64,000 nt of DNA from Enchytraeus crypticus (GCA_905160935.1 CAJHZI010000794.1:3593501-3657500); one strand, 5' to 3'. Shown: positions 24,060 through 54,378, counted from the stretch's first letter. A program made the numbers and translations. Notes: generated by a model from the letters alone, not told the origin.

Positions 24060-25130
24060 AGGATTCTCAGACACATTACCACAGCTGTGGAGGACGTAAA
24101 TAACTGCTGTATATAGATGGCTTTCGTAAGCCAATATTTTACGGATTACATACAAATATGATACAATGCCATGTACACTACAAGCTTAATTCTGTTATAA
24201 ACATCAGACATCGTGCAATTATACGAGTATACGACAGGATAGTTGAGAAGTTCGCGTAGGAGTTAAATGGATTAAATTCGTAGTCAATCGATACGACAGG
24301 AACATGTTTCGATTCAAGAGGAACTCGTCTTGTATATACATGTAGATAGAGCAATTACATAGTGCAGCGTCAATAGAAATGTGCGAATGATTGGAGAGAT
24401 CTTGGAGATATTGGTGAGTTATTGGAGAGAATAGGACAATTAAAAAGCAGCTGGAGCTCGTAAAGCTTTCTTAGAGGTTTGGGATAGGACGTAACAGTGG
24501 AAAGACTGATAGAAAAAGGCAATTCCGGTCTGGTTGAAATTGATAAACAATTTTGACATGAAAATGTCACGAACGTCACCTTTGAATGAGAAAAATAGAG
24601 AAGATCGGTTAATCCTAGTCAACAAGTGAGAATGAATTAGTACGACCTACTTCTTAATTAGATGTTAAAATAATACTTAAATATTGTAAATCATTTCATC
24701 AACTTGTAGTAAAACAATACACAAATTTCGGTATCATGTTTGCTTTGCAACTAAAAATCTATGAGTTCAACTCACCGCCGCATTCTTTTTAGAACCATAG
24801 ACGCGTCTTATTGTCTCATATAAATTGTCTTATATTTACGTAGATCATCCTTTGGACAATGCTGAGTAAATGCCATATCTCCATTTCGATTATCAAATAA
24901 CCTCAACACTAAAATTATACTAAACCTATCAAGGGAACATACAAAGCAAACAAAATCTACAACAGAAAAGAAATGACGGCTAAATCAATTAAATAAGCGA
25001 TATTCTTCTATCAAGAACTTTAATCCAACGAAATAAAAATAACAGTCAAACAATAAATCAAATCTATGCTGGGCAGAGGGCAAGAACTATCAGATGTTGA
25101 ACACTGAGTATTTGTAAAACACACTCATAA
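24060..25130. other. No gene seen
   Basis: Minus-strand frames at 24370-24625 (69 and 61 codons) overlap in different phases and match nothing; I regard them as chance. Confidence 0.4.
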
Positions 25131-25131
25131 G

Positions 25132-25336
25132 CATACATACATACATATACATGTACACATATACAAACATGCACACACACGCCTACGTACAAATATACAC
25201 ATGCACACATACATACAAATATACACATACATATACACACATACAAATATACACATACATATACACACGTACACACATACACACGCACATATACAAGCAT
25301 ACGTACAATATACACATACATATATACACACACAAG
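25132..25336. repeat. CA-rich complex microsatellite
   Basis: Mixed ACACATAC / ATACATACA / TATACACA units. Long open frames on both strands (His/Thr/Tyr-rich or Cys/Val/Tyr-rich) come only from the repeat. Confidence 0.95.
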
Positions 25337-25788
25337 CGTGAACAAATACAAAGATGTTATTCTAATTATTACAATCTCACGTGCAAATAAATCAAGAATA
25401 AAATGTGTTCATATCATCTCCAAAAACAAAACTAAATTCAATGATGCTGAAAATGTTGACATAACGACAATGAAACTTAAATTTATTTTTTTCACCGAGA
25501 CCTTAAGAACCATTGAGGCACTAAATAGACTGTAAGATGCACTAGACTATAAGATGCACTGAGACTTGAAAATGCTTTGATACTTTAAGATGTACCAATG
25601 TTTTAAGATGCACATATATATTTTGATGCACTGATATTTAAGATGCACAAAGGACCTAATTTATATTAATATTTCTTAAATTAAGCACTGTATAGTTAAT
25701 AATGACGAAAAGGTATGTATAAATTAAAAATTAATCTCATTATAACATCGGTATCAAAGCTAGCCAACAGTTAGCTGCACAAATCATC

Positions 25789-25925
25789 ATCATCATCTTC
25801 TCTTGAATCCCAGTTTAACTAGGTTCTGGATTAGAAAATTTTGTAGCAATTTCTGGAGCCTAGGCGCTCACCAACTGAACGCCCTTTCTGAGGTTGGTTT
25901 GGATCTTAGTGCTTTGTCGCTAAGT
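25789..25925 (-). repeat. (GAT)n-tail repeat, truncated minus-oriented copy
   Basis: CATCATCATCATCTTCTC, CCCAGTTTAACTAGG, GGAGCCTAGGCGCTCACC and CCCTTTCTGAGGTTGGTTTG match the copies at 2172 and 44770. Confidence 0.7.
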
Positions 25926-26240
25926 GCAGTCAGTAAGTTAGCATCACACAAATTCAAATTAATCTATCTTCTGACATAGCTGTATACAAACAGGACTGTA
26001 AATCAAATGAAATTGAATGTCACGATAAGGCGCTGTAGAAACTACTTTTCAATTAAAAGCACTAAAAGTAACAAATTGAAAAAATTCTCCAAAAAAGTAG
26101 GAATATCATCTAGAACAGGGCCTCAGTATATTCATTTAGTTTATAAAGCCGGGTGATGGAGGCTTCATTCAGAATGTCACAGAAAATGATAGAGTACCAC
26201 CCTCAATATAGTACTCGATATAACAATCTACATCTCACAA

Positions 26241-26376
26241 CTGGAGCCAGTGGCGAAGTCGGTAAGATATTCGATCGCGGATCAGTATGTGCGAGGTTCA
26301 AATCCTGGGCTCGCCCGTCACTGACATCGCTTTCGAGTGAGGAAACTGACGTAAACATTAGCTTTACCAGGTTTTT
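26241..26376 (+). repeat. tRNA-derived SINE, family 1
   Basis: CTGGAGCCAGTGGCGAAGTC, B box GAGGTTCAAATCC, GCTCGCCCGTCACTGACATC and a tail CTTTCGAGTGAGGAAACTG: one of the best-preserved copies. The 81-codon frame over it is spurious. Confidence 0.9.
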
Positions 26377-27270
26377 AAATGGCGCATATATTTTTTAAAA
26401 AGGTATTGAGTTTGCCTGCAGCGATAACAATTATAAGTGATACTAAGAGTGACTAAGCAAGGCTTCGTCAGTGATATTACTATTGCAACAATTACTACAT
26501 TATTAAGAGTGTAAGAAGTACAACATAGTACAAATTATTTGACAGTACTAAGAATGTGTCACAGTTTTAACCACGACCAAACAGAGACCAAATTTAGAAT
26601 GTATTCTAGTTTTAACTGCACAAAATAGAGACCATACTAGTATATCCCACCAGTATGAGGGAATTATAGCGAAAATGCTTATAATACCAAGAGTAACCAA
26701 GTTTATTAAAAAGTTATCAACTTTTTAGTTAACGCTATATTATAGTGTAAGAGCTTTGGTATAGCACCAACACTATAATTCTACTATTGTGTTAATATAA
26801 TAAATTCATTAGAGTAATTAGAGTATTGATAATTACTACAGTAATATGAATTTAATTAAGTAAAAATTGCAAGACAAAAGAGAGTTTACTATAATAATAG
26901 TTATTAAAATACTAGATCAAACAAGTAAAACACTCAATGAATTTATCTTTACAGTTTGTTTATAAACACTCGAAGACCTGAACTCATTATATCTAAATGC
27001 CAGTAAACGTGAATGTTAAATAGGCCTATAATTTAAGATTTCCCTTTTGAGAAATGTCGGTTCTAGGAACTCTAGACCCTAAAGCACTTAGCCTGCCGGT
27101 TCAATAGCCTAACAACTAGCAGGCGCGTCATAAGCCTACGTGCTTGTACGCATCTAGGATTGTTTGTTTGATGCGAACTCCACGACTAGAAGAAAACTAT
27201 AGATATAAAATACATCTCTTGATCAAGTTACCCTATTGCTTAGAAAGGCCACGCAATGTAGTACTAAATA
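26377..27270. other. No gene seen
   Basis: AT-rich sequence with many short TATA/ATTA motifs. No supported frame or repeat. Confidence 0.4.
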
Positions 27271-27668
27271 ACATAAAACAGCACATAAACCAATGTGCTA
27301 TATAACATAAAGAAGCACATAAACCAATGTGCTGCATAACATAAAACAGCACATAAACCAATGTGCTACATAGCATTGAACACATAAATCAATGTGCCAT
27401 ATAACATAAAAGAGCACATAAAAATGTTCTACATGGCATAAACAGCACATATACCAATGTGTTACTACACAACACAAAACAGCACATAAACCAATGTGCT
27501 ACATAGCAATAAACAGCACATAAACCAATGTGCTACATAGCATAGAACAGCACACAAACCAATGTGCTACTTCACAACACAAAACAGCACATAAACCAAT
27601 GTGCTACATAGCATAAAACAGCATACAAACCAATGTGCTACATAGCATAAAACAGCATACAACCAATG
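27271..27668. repeat. 34-35-bp minisatellite with a hairpin in each unit, about 12 units
   Basis: Unit: AGCACAT, AAACCA, ATGTGCT, then ACATAGCATAAAAC. The outer heptamers are perfect inverted repeats around a 6-base loop. Units start near 27280, 27314, 27349, 27378, 27412, 27440, 27480, 27515, 27549, 27587, 27620 and 27655; three carry a longer linker (TTACTACACAACAC-like). The spacers are themselves repeated, so this is not a CRISPR array. Confidence 0.95.
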
Positions 27669-29971
27669 CCCCTCCTGAGTCAAGACGGCCCCAAGAGCCT
27701 ACAGTCCCTGAAGCATCCTATGATGCTAAGTTTAGGTTTACACTTATCACACTTGTCTGACACGCAAGAGGAGGCTGGTTAGAAACCTACCGGACCGTCT
27801 AACAATAAACTTGAGATAAGGAAATGAACGTTAAATATAGTATGCATCTATTTTTATAAGCCTTCGGGTAGAAATATGCTCGTAAATGTAACAATGAAGT
27901 TTCTGTACTAAACCAATGACATGTAGCTAGGTAAAATTCCATCAGTATGGCACATCAAGTACTTAGGGAAGGGAAATCATTCAACTGATTCGGTATCTCT
28001 GGGTTCAACGGATCGGCTCGGTTAAAATCTCATAGTTCCCTCAAACACATATTTGAGAACAAAGTTAGGCACGAAAATATTTGAAAGGAAGTGCGTAGCC
28101 GACACATCATCCTTGGAAGAAATACGGACGATAAATAATTAGTAACAGTAATATTATTACTACTAAATATCGCCTCCGACTGCCAAAACAAACGCCGAAT
28201 CATGTGCGGCATAATAACGTTTCCAAGTATTAAATCATGCACGAAAATCGAATCGTTTCACGTCAATTTCCTAATAATTATCAACAGTATGTTTTAAAGC
28301 TAACAACACATCGGGCTGACGCACAGGAAAAAACAGTTTGCCGATATTCAATCAAAATCGATTCTATTCAGCATACAAAAATATAACCGGAAAAACTGCT
28401 GTACAATACCAATACACAGAGAGCAGGTTTATAAAGTTAAGCAACAAGTAATCGCTAATAGGTTTGCAACAATTATTAGCATGAGGCCAAACTATCATCA
28501 GTGCTTAAATTTCAAATTACAGAGGGGAAGGGTTTAACTTCATAATGAAGAAATTTCAATCAAAAATATATCAGAGGAGCTTTTCCATCCCTAAAGACTT
28601 CAGCGTCAGAAGTATTTTAAAATGTTCCAGACAAATAGAGTCGGTTCTTTTCAACCTTCTCTTTGCCTTCGCTATTCAAGCACTGAATGTAAGCAACAAT
28701 GCGTTCAGTAAAGTTTTGCAAAATCAATGTCAGACAACGAATGGTTACCGCTTTTACCTGTTACCCCAATTCAGTCCTGAAGAACACAGCGAACATAATA
28801 ACTGCTCAGAAAAGTATAGCGCAGATTGAAATTAACACCGTCGAATATGACAACAAAAACAGCTGCTATAGATGGTAATAGAACAGAGTTTACAACAATA
28901 TCTTATCACATATTTACACAAAAACAAGTATATTTACAATTTTCATTAGAACTTCTTGTGATGGCTTATATAGAATTTGTGTAATTTTCAGACAATTGAT
29001 GCTATCGAATACTTTAGGCATCCACGTCATCGGATACTGGACTTTATAGATCTCATGTTGGTTTACATAGTAAAATAATGTTATCTATCTTTTTCTCGCT
29101 CTCTCACACACACATACACACACATAGCTTTTCTAGTCTGGCCAATGTGTTACAATAGATATTCATCTAGATCTAGATTTTTCATCCAGGTCCGTTTTCT
29201 TCACCGTCAAATTGCAGACTGTATAGTGCAAATCACAGCAGATTATTTAGAGCAGTATACAGACCATAGACAATCACAACATTACAAATTAGCAACGCTC
29301 TCAGCCGTCATTAATTGACACTTGCTTTTTATATACACACCTAAAACTGTCCACCAGTCTACGAGTATATCGAATGTCGTGTTTCACAACTTAGAAGAAA
29401 ATTTCAAAAAATTTACGCCTCTAACAATTGATCACAATCCTACAAAACAGTTCATAAACAAGCTAACAATATAACCTAATAAAAATAGTAGTAATATTCA
29501 TAGGGCGCCTCTATGAGGTATGTCGCAGTGGTGCTACTATTGGCATAAAATTATTGAAGATTACATCTACACAGTCATTCATAAGTGAAAAAATTTGTAT
29601 GATAATACCTTAATTATAACTCTCTCCTAAAGTGTAATTTAATGCTAGTATAGCCGGTCGACTTAAATAAAATCCGTTACACTAACGCAGTACATAAACA
29701 TAACAAATAATTTATCTAAATATTTTAGATCTAAATTCCCATTTGTCAGGAAAATTACACAGCTGATATATGCAATAATATTTTAAATTAAACATCTCAT
29801 TTAGTAAGCTCACAGTTTACTGCCATCTAGTAAAAGTAGGCCTAGTAAATATCACATATTATCATAAGAAATTGAGCACAGAGAAATGCAATGTAATTTG
29901 GTTAATAGATTTTAGCATTACATAAGATCAGCAATAAGAATACTTTAAGTTTAAAGTTTACTTAAATAGTA

Positions 29972-30012
29972 CCTGACATCGCTTTCGGGTGAGGCACAGG
30001 GCGCTAAATCCT
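29972..30012 (+). repeat. SINE/LINE common 3' tail fragment
   Basis: CTGACATCGCTTTCGGGTGAG, shortened here, then GGCGCTAAATCC. No SINE head precedes it. Confidence 0.55.
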
Positions 30013-31404
30013 TACCATAATGTAAAGATAATTCACAAGACATATCTACTACAATTCAAACCTACAAAAGCACATACCAATACGACGCTTTCTTGTAAAT
30101 GACATCATTAAATTTTAATACGATGTATTTTAATCGTTTGACATGCTAGTCAATTATCATTTACCATTCTTATCCAAGATCTTACTTTCTGCACGGCTCG
30201 CTCCAGAGTTGAATCCAAGGGATTTCTGGAACCTACGGGACTTCCTGAACCTTTAGAGTTAATAATAATAATAACCTCTGACAATTTCTATAGCGGTGTC
30301 ATGACCAGTGACCAGTCTTCGAGACCGCTTTACAGGTTCCTGGCAGGTTATTATCAATCCTTTCCATGGTTAATCATATCTTTGCTATTGATAGCGCCAA
30401 TCGGCAGCAAGCTACGATACAAATTCATCAAATCAAATATACAGGCGCTATCTGGTTGCCTAACAGACTGAGTTATGTAGACAAGCAGACGCTCTCCTAG
30501 TAACGGTCCCATAATGCAAGCACAGCGAAAACGAATCCATCTAACTAGTAACAGCGAAAAGCAGAACCTAAGTAAAAATATCCTAAAATAGAAATCAGTT
30601 CAGAAAAATCATGTCAAGCTGATACCAATATCAAAATAACTTTCACAACTATCAGCTAACGATCGTTGCGATCAACGGTTGATGTTTCCATAATATACAT
30701 TTTTGCTTTTCTATATAACAATTACTTTAACTTTACTATGTACATTTTATATTGACGTCTAGAGATTTCCAAATGGGATTTCGGTAAATCAAAAAATATA
30801 AAAGAATAAGTTAATTTCTCACAAAATTTAGAAATAATCTATAAATGCGCAAAACCTTTACCAAAAAATAAATAAATACTGGTTATAATATATAGCTATG
30901 CGAGTTGTATGGCCCGTCTGGTAACGGGCGACTATTGTCATCGAGTACGTTTTTGTAAACTTATTTAATTTATCGATAAATAAAGGCGGAGAAGTTGTTA
31001 AGAAGATTTTTAACGGCCACGTAGTCGAGTCTAATCGATGGAGCTTGAAAATCCCGGTACAGCCAAATAATTTGAGAAAACTAATGATGAGACAGACAAC
31101 GCCAAAGAGAAGAGAAAGCTATTTCAGCTAAGGCGCATAACATAATTATTGAATTTAAATTGAATAAAATAATAAATTTAATGCCTAAATGAATACAACT
31201 GTCGCACTGACAGACTGCGTAGCAGGCACAGTACAAGGCTGTATAGTGAGGATCTTAATCAGACAGAGAGCTTAGATTGTTTACAAGCATTTGTCGAAAT
31301 ATCTGCAGAAAGGCGACAATCAGAGCGTATAAAAAGCATGCATATAGTTAACACGCTCAGCGACAGTGTGCATTTCAATATATTGAACAGTACTGTAGAG
31401 TGCT

Positions 31405-31475
31405 CTTCCTATCACCGATATGCTATCGAGCAATAAACTGTCGTAAATTGTGACTTTATCTTGGCTTTTAGTGTT
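31405..31475 (+). repeat. SINE/LINE common 3' tail fragment
   Basis: TCACCGATATGCTATCGAGC, AATAAACTGTCGT and TTGGCTTTTAG parallel the tail copy at 58423-58470. Confidence 0.5.
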
Positions 31476-32380
31476 CAGACGGTTGGATTATCTAGTTGAT
31501 AGCATAGTTGAATGCCAAGCATAAGATTGACAGAATCGAATCCCAGTAGGATCATCAGTATCCTAACGATACGGAAACACTAGCACACGGATTATATATA
31601 GTACAGCCTGCCTACTACAAGTGAAATATCTCTGGAACATGTAATATTTACCTCTCGTTTTTGTAAGATAAAAAAGCAACGATACAGTTTAAATATCCTA
31701 TAAATTGTCTTACGGCTTTTTTATATTCGGGTAATACAAAAAATAATCTCTTACAAAAATATATACAAAGGTAAGCCGAAAGAATACAATGTAACATGCT
31801 TCAGTCTTGCGCTCAGAATTTACCAGTGGACAAACATCAAGTTTCAATTCATCTGACTGATTCAATCCAAGTTACTTACACTCGTACAATATTTATTACA
31901 CACAAGACGGAATTACATGTGTTCCTTATTTGACATTATATTTGCACAGTACGACAGAGACATAAAGTGAAATGCTTTGACTTTCACACGACAGTTTTCA
32001 ACATAGTCCTGCGGTTGGCAATGCAGAATTGCATCTGATGACAGCACAGCATAAACGCTAGCAGCACAGCAGATGTTGGGGCTAAGACTCTAATATCGGT
32101 CCACGCAATGACAGCGACAGTTTCATATGAACCGAAATATAAGAGCTGTTAGCAACAGCAATACTAACACCTTGCGCATCTTAGCTTGACGTTACGTTCC
32201 TAACTCCACAGGCATGCTTGTTTTCATGTAGCTGAGCATAGTAATTTCTGTCACGGACCAGCAGTTCACCGGATTGAGGAGGATCGACGCTACACAGGGT
32301 TTACCGATGGTTTCGAAGCTCACTAGAGTCGACGTGAGATGAACAAACCAGGAAATGAAACCGCGTCAATCTTCTTGATT

Positions 32381-32386
32381 TATTTT
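32381..32386 (-). promoter_or_regulatory. Possible poly(A) signal of the nuclear receptor gene
   Basis: TTTATT on the plus strand is AATAAA on the minus strand, about 250 bases downstream of the receptor stop codon. AT-rich context makes chance matches common. Confidence 0.3.
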
Positions 32387-32635
32387 TACTTGACAGTAAT
32401 TGTAAACAAAGAAGTGTACACCGGGTAAGATGTTCGAGACCGTCCGGTTGTCAGAATTAGGCTCGTCGGTGCTTTTGTTGGTAGGCTCTATCTGGCTTTG
32501 AACTCGCGATACTTCAAACAAAAATGCAATCAATTTTGCAATCAAGCCGAATGCTAAATTGACTACACTCAGTCCACTGGACTACCAGTAATCGCGACAG
32601 CATGGACAAAGTTTCTAACAAATTCTCTAGCACAG

Positions 32636-49520
<16,885 letters not shown>

Positions 49521-50765
49521 CTGCGGGAAAATAGAACAATAGCAAGAGAGATAAGAGGCTTCTCCATGTTCACTTATATGCTTACATACCATGAGTGCGT
49601 TGTAACAGACGGTCAGGCGGGGTTTAGAAACCATAGCCCTTTGTTTTATAAACAAGCGCTTTACCGACTCGACCTACATACAGCAGGTATTCATAAAGTA
49701 GATTCGTACAGTACGTAATAAAACATGTGACAATAACTAAATCACAGTCTCTGCATGTATCTAAGTCAAGGCACTTGTAAGTTACTGTACCTCGAGTACG
49801 GTATATACGACAGTCAACGAGCAGTAACTTGAACGGCACTAAATAGCGCTTTTTAATAATAATAATAATAATAACATAATAATAATAATAGTGTGTTAGT
49901 TGATTAGTGTCTACGTGTCCTAACACATTCGTGTCCCAACACAACACAAATACAAAACGTCTATATCACTAACACGGCTAATACGATTCTACAATATTCA
50001 GCTGGCCTGAACTGCGAATATAAGGATTACTTTGAAATGTATGTTTTAGCATTTTCAACCGAATCCATAGCTCAGATATACATGCCTAACGACGATCTGA
50101 ATGAGCGAGATAAAGCACTTTATGGCTGTAATTTCTGAAAATTGAGGCTTCATATTACACTGATATTGCAATTAATGCCTGACATCTTACATCGGCCTTG
50201 GAAATCTACATTTAACTAGATCGATAAGCGTCGGGACACGTTAAGTGAAAAAGAAACCGTGTTAACGAAAGTTACAAGCCAATTAATATGTATAGAAATT
50301 AAGCGACTTGGACCAAACAGCACTGCAGGATAAAGAGTTTTTTGATACAATTCAGTCGGCCATCCTAATACAGTCTAAATCTTTGCATAAAAAACTATTT
50401 ATCCAGCAGAGCTATGCGAACACAATCTCTCAGTATTTCTAGTAAATAGAAAGTGGCAGTCTTTTTTCATTGCCTGTCGTGCATATTTCGCCACGGTAGA
50501 ATATATCACCTATTACGCTTATATTGCAAGAAATGAATACGTAACAAAATAGAAAATAGTGAAAAGCAATCTAAAACTAAGATTTGTCCCGAGCTAGCTA
50601 AAGGCTATATTAAGATTTGGTAGAGGTATAGGTGCGGAGGCATAGGTAGATGTATTGGTAAGAAAAGCTAGCCAATGCACTCCTCTTTTGAGAACGTGAA
50701 ACAGGCAGTCAGTACGAATAAGCACATTGGACCTGCCGTTTGATGGAAGACAAGAGATAGGGCTA
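49521..50765. other. No exon seen; expected receptor intron
   Basis: An (AAT)n run lies at 49855-49890. I searched for zinc-finger exons (CEGCKGFF, CRxxKC) on the minus strand without success. Confidence 0.4.
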
Positions 50766-50769
50766 ACGA

Positions 50770-50820
50770 GATGAAAGAGAAAGAGAGAGAACACTTAATT
50801 AGGTGGCTGGAGAGAGAATT

Positions 50821-50863
<43 letters not shown>

Positions 50864-50905
50864 GAGAGTAAGAGAGAGAGAGAGGAAAGAAAGACGTAGA
50901 CATGT
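50770..50905. repeat. (GA)n microsatellite
   Basis: GAGAGA tracts of up to 30 bases, with AGATAGAGATAGAGAG interruptions. No LINE coding remnant is visible next to this one. Confidence 0.95.
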
Positions 50906-51984
50906 TCACAGAAACAAAGATAGAGAGTACAGAACAAATAGATACAGATACAGAGATACAGAACAAATAAAGGAGTCAACGCATTAGGTTAGAGGAAAGG
51001 AACATGAGAGCATTAGGAAACTCGCAGAGAAGGAGACAATAGGAAATTACAGGATCATCTTCGCAGACTGTCGCGAACATTGGAGATTTTATAGAACATT
51101 ACGTATCATTGCGTTTCAAAATATCACTATGTACGAATTCACGTATGCATTAGTTCTCTAGGCTCTACTGATATCTTTTTCGGCTTTAGGATTTCTTGAA
51201 TATTCCATCTTCATCAGACACTAAGTATTTAGGTCAGTAGTCTTTCTGCATTCAAATCAAATTTTGCTAATAAAATATGGTATATTGGTACAGCCTTATA
51301 ATGTAAGAGAATCTTGTTTCAAATCTTTGGACTGAACTTTAGGATTTTATATTTCGAACCATTTTTGAATCCTCATAGCTTGTTGGCTTTTACTTGGCTC
51401 AATAGTGCTCTAAATTTTCACTGAAGACAGTAGCACTTTAATTTTTGTTGTTTTTGTCGTCTGCAGATCGACTTTAACCGCTAAAATGACACAAGCGTTT
51501 GTGAATTTAGTCTCAAGTTTGTAAATTTCAAAACTTTTGAAATCTAAGCAAATTTTCCAGGTGCCGCTATAATTAAATGACAAGATTAATTAATAGATAC
51601 ACCCAATATGGAAAATATAATTATTCTAAGCTTCCTGCATACTGCAGTAAGTTTTAGACGAATACGTTAAAATTAATGAAATCACTCGTTTACTCAAACC
51701 AAATCTAAAATTCCTTATATAAGTTGGCACGTGCATGTTTGAAGCTAAAGCATCCTTTATAAAGCATTCAGTGGTCACGCGTAATGATATCTAGCACTTT
51801 TGACACGTGTCCTACGCACGGTTTTTTCATAAACTGTAACATAAAAAATTACAATTTCAGAGGTGAGGTACTAAGGAAAGCTGAACATAGAACGAGAGAA
51901 GTCTACTTTAGGATTCTTACTATCTTCTGTGAAAGCCATTCCTAGTTATTTGAGTTTTGATCGGTTGACAAACACATTATCTGC
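50906..51984. other. No gene seen
   Basis: Nothing recognised on either strand. Confidence 0.4.
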
Positions 51985-52095
51985 GCACTGAGAGAGACAG
52001 AAAGAGAGAGAGAGAGACTCTAAGAGAGAGAGAGAGACTCGGAGAGAGAGACTCTGAGACAGAGAAAGAGAGAGGGAGAGAGAGAGAGAGAGATA
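51985..52095. repeat. (GA)n microsatellite
   Basis: GAGAGAGA tracts with regular ACTCT interruptions (ACTCTAAGAGAG, ACTCGGAGAG, ACTCTGAGAC). Confidence 0.95.
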
Positions 52096-53080
52096 TGTTT
52101 ATTGGATCAAAACACAGCATAAAGTATACAAAATGAAAATAAGCACACGGAAATAGTCATATTAAGTAGAAAACAAAATAATATTAAAGAAAAATAATGT
52201 GAAAAATGGAAATATAACATCATTCTAACAAATTAAGCAGAGACAGAAACAATAGGCCATCAAAGAGAACGAGACAGCATACACTACACAGCATACAACA
52301 CACGTACGTACTGAAATAAATATTGAACAGAATTTACAACTTGCGTTGATTTGTGAATTGGGGAAACCACTTTAAAACACTGTCGAAAAGCGAGGATTTT
52401 TATTCCGAGATCATTAGAATTAGTCTTAAAAAGAACAACTTTTATAGATTTAAACATTCTTTGAGAGCCGACAGAATAAATCACAATAAGTTTAGACAAA
52501 GAAACGTACGGTCACTCGTTCTGTCTGTAGCGGAAAAGTAAACCCATAAGGTTTTCTATAATGGTTGGCGGTTAACTGTTTGCCAGATTTGTAAGACCAT
52601 TCGACAATTAGACCGACAAAGACAATATTCCATGCGATACTAAGGCATACGTTAACCGTAGCTTTATGGCTCTCATCTGCTACTTCAATTCAAAACGTAT
52701 ACCAAAACAACTAAATATAGAGAATATAGAGCAGCTACGACAAAAATATATCGGCCATTTATTGCCCTTCTAGAAATTAGTTTAAAATTAAACTGAACGT
52801 TACCATTAGCACTTAGAATTATGCCGTCTATTTCATTTTGCTGTTCAGCCATGCGAAAGAATTAGGATCAATTTAGTTAACGATTTAAACCTAGAAGACC
52901 ATTCTAATATGAGCAAGTATAAATGGGGTATTTATATTTCATTAGCTTTTTAACCACTGGTTCCTATTTCCTATCTATATACATCCGTGTTGACCGCATA
53001 AAATGACACACTAGGCACGTAATTCTTAAACACTGGTACCAGTTTGATGGTCTAAGAGGTCTAAGATAATGCCGGACAAA
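52096..53080. other. No gene seen
   Basis: Overlapping 71- and 62-codon frames near 52284-52541 on opposite strands are unassigned. Confidence 0.4.
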
Positions 53081-53084
53081 TGCT

Positions 53085-53150
53085 ACCGTAACCCTTGAGT
53101 CTGCTCCATCACTTTAGTGCCTCCGAAAAGGAAAACCGACGTTAAAGTTG
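53085..53150 (+). repeat. SINE/LINE common 3' tail fragment, divergent
   Basis: TCCATCACTTTAGTGCCTCC, GAAAAGGAAAACCGACG and TTAAAGTTG; the least similar of the tail copies. Confidence 0.4.
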
Positions 53151-53373
53151 ATTTATGATTTAATCATAGTTTTAATAAATTTCGAAGTAATTAATTTAGA
53201 ACATCAGTAAATTACAAAAAAAAGTCTAAATGAACGACTTAGTATTTGATGATTGATTGACTTAGATTTCAACAGAGTATTTCCGTATTAGAGTCTAGAA
53301 GCTCAGTACAGTATTACAGCTCCATCAGAAGTAACGTGTTCAAAGTAATTGATACAGAGAGAGTGGCGAGGCA

Positions 53374-53437
53374 TCAGTCCATTTCTGCCATCTTCTCTTC
53401 CGCTTCCTTAATGCCGTTCATACAGTGTACATGGAAA
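53374..53437 (-). CDS. Candidate terminal exon, unidentified
   Basis: On the minus strand an acceptor TATTGATTACAG is followed by 63 bases reading FHVHCMNGIKEAEEKMAEMD and a TGA. The lysine/glutamate pattern looks like real coding sequence rather than AT-rich noise. I do not recognise the protein, there is no matching upstream exon, and it could be chance. Confidence 0.2.
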
Positions 53438-54210
53438 CTGTAATCAATATTCTAATACCCAGGCATAATAGGATATTGTTTTAGTATAATATACGTAGAG
53501 AAGTTACCACAGCAGAAACCAATTCTTTTCTTTATCCTACTTCGACATTTTACTATGTAACCTTATATCCATGTATCTCAAAGGACTTTATCCACTTTAC
53601 CTTTTCTTACATATTTTTCTCTATCTCGAGTTCTCTTTCTCTCTTTCGTTTTCTCTCTTTTGCAGTTTTTTCACTACTCATTACTGTCTCTAACATTATC
53701 CGTTCCCCAGTTTAAATATTCTTTTTTTCCTTATCTGAAATCTCTTAGACTCAGTGTTCCTATGTTTTTTGTTCGTAGCTAAACAAACTCCTTAAAAATT
53801 ACTAAGTTGCACTTTTAATCAAGAAAAACTAATTTTAAGGAACCGGCACTACATATTTTTACTTCAATATAGCTTGAACGCTTTGATTATAATAAAAGTA
53901 TCTACGATATTAAACTCAATACTATAAAATAGGCGATTCACACAATAGGGAGACCTGAATCAAATGTCAGATAAATGTAGCAACATTGATAAGTAGCAAC
54001 ATTGACTGAAATTCATTGCAGGAAGATACTTTTATATCAGTGCTATTTGTATTGTCATCAGAAAAATGCAACGACTAGAAATAATCGTGGGTAAGAAGAA
54101 ATCGGCGAAAATCACAAAAAAGTAAAATATAAAAAAATTAATCGTGTAGGCCCTATATCAAGTGTAAATGGACGAAAATAAAATAATTATACACTTCATT
54201 GAAAGCAAGC
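53438..54210. other. No gene seen
   Basis: Pyrimidine-rich stretch near 53620-53690; otherwise nothing recognised. Confidence 0.4.
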
Positions 54211-54325
54211 TGAATAAGTGGCAAAATCGAAAAGGCTTCCGCCTGCGGATCAGAATGTGCTGGATTCAAACCCTGGGCTTTCCCGTCACTGATATCGAGA
54301 GATGAATAAGACATAAACAAGGTCT
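54211..54325 (+). repeat. tRNA-derived SINE, family 1, decayed copy
   Basis: AGTGGCAAAATCGAAAAGG, GCGGATCAGAATGTGC, TGGATTCAAACCCTGGGC and CCCGTCACTGATATCGAG are recognisable; the tail is worn. Confidence 0.7.
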
Positions 54326-54378
54326 TTAGACTTTTTATACTTAGTATTACATCCTTCTAACATTCCTCGACTATCCAT

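Larger units (their letters stand above)
27669..32380. other. No gene seen; 3' flank of the nuclear receptor gene
   Basis: About 4.7 kb without a convincing exon. Two SINE/LINE tail fragments lie at 29972-30012 and 31405-31475. A 94-codon plus-strand frame at 28545-28829 (MKKFQSKIYQRSFSIPKDF...) matches nothing known to me. A Ser/His-free, AT-rich background otherwise. Confidence 0.4.

Noticed and set aside
25064-25390. Cys/Val/Tyr-rich and His/Thr/Tyr-rich frames
   Set aside because: Produced entirely by the CA/TACA microsatellite.
26153-26398. 81-codon plus-strand gene
   Set aside because: It lies across a tRNA-derived SINE.
27271-27668. CRISPR array
   Set aside because: Regular palindromic repeats, but the spacers are copies of each other and the genome is plainly eukaryotic, with spliced genes, LINEs and SINEs.
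28545-28829. 94-codon plus-strand gene
   Set aside because: Begins with a good-looking ATG, but there is no recognised domain, no homologue that I know and no splice or poly(A) context; a chance frame is likelier.
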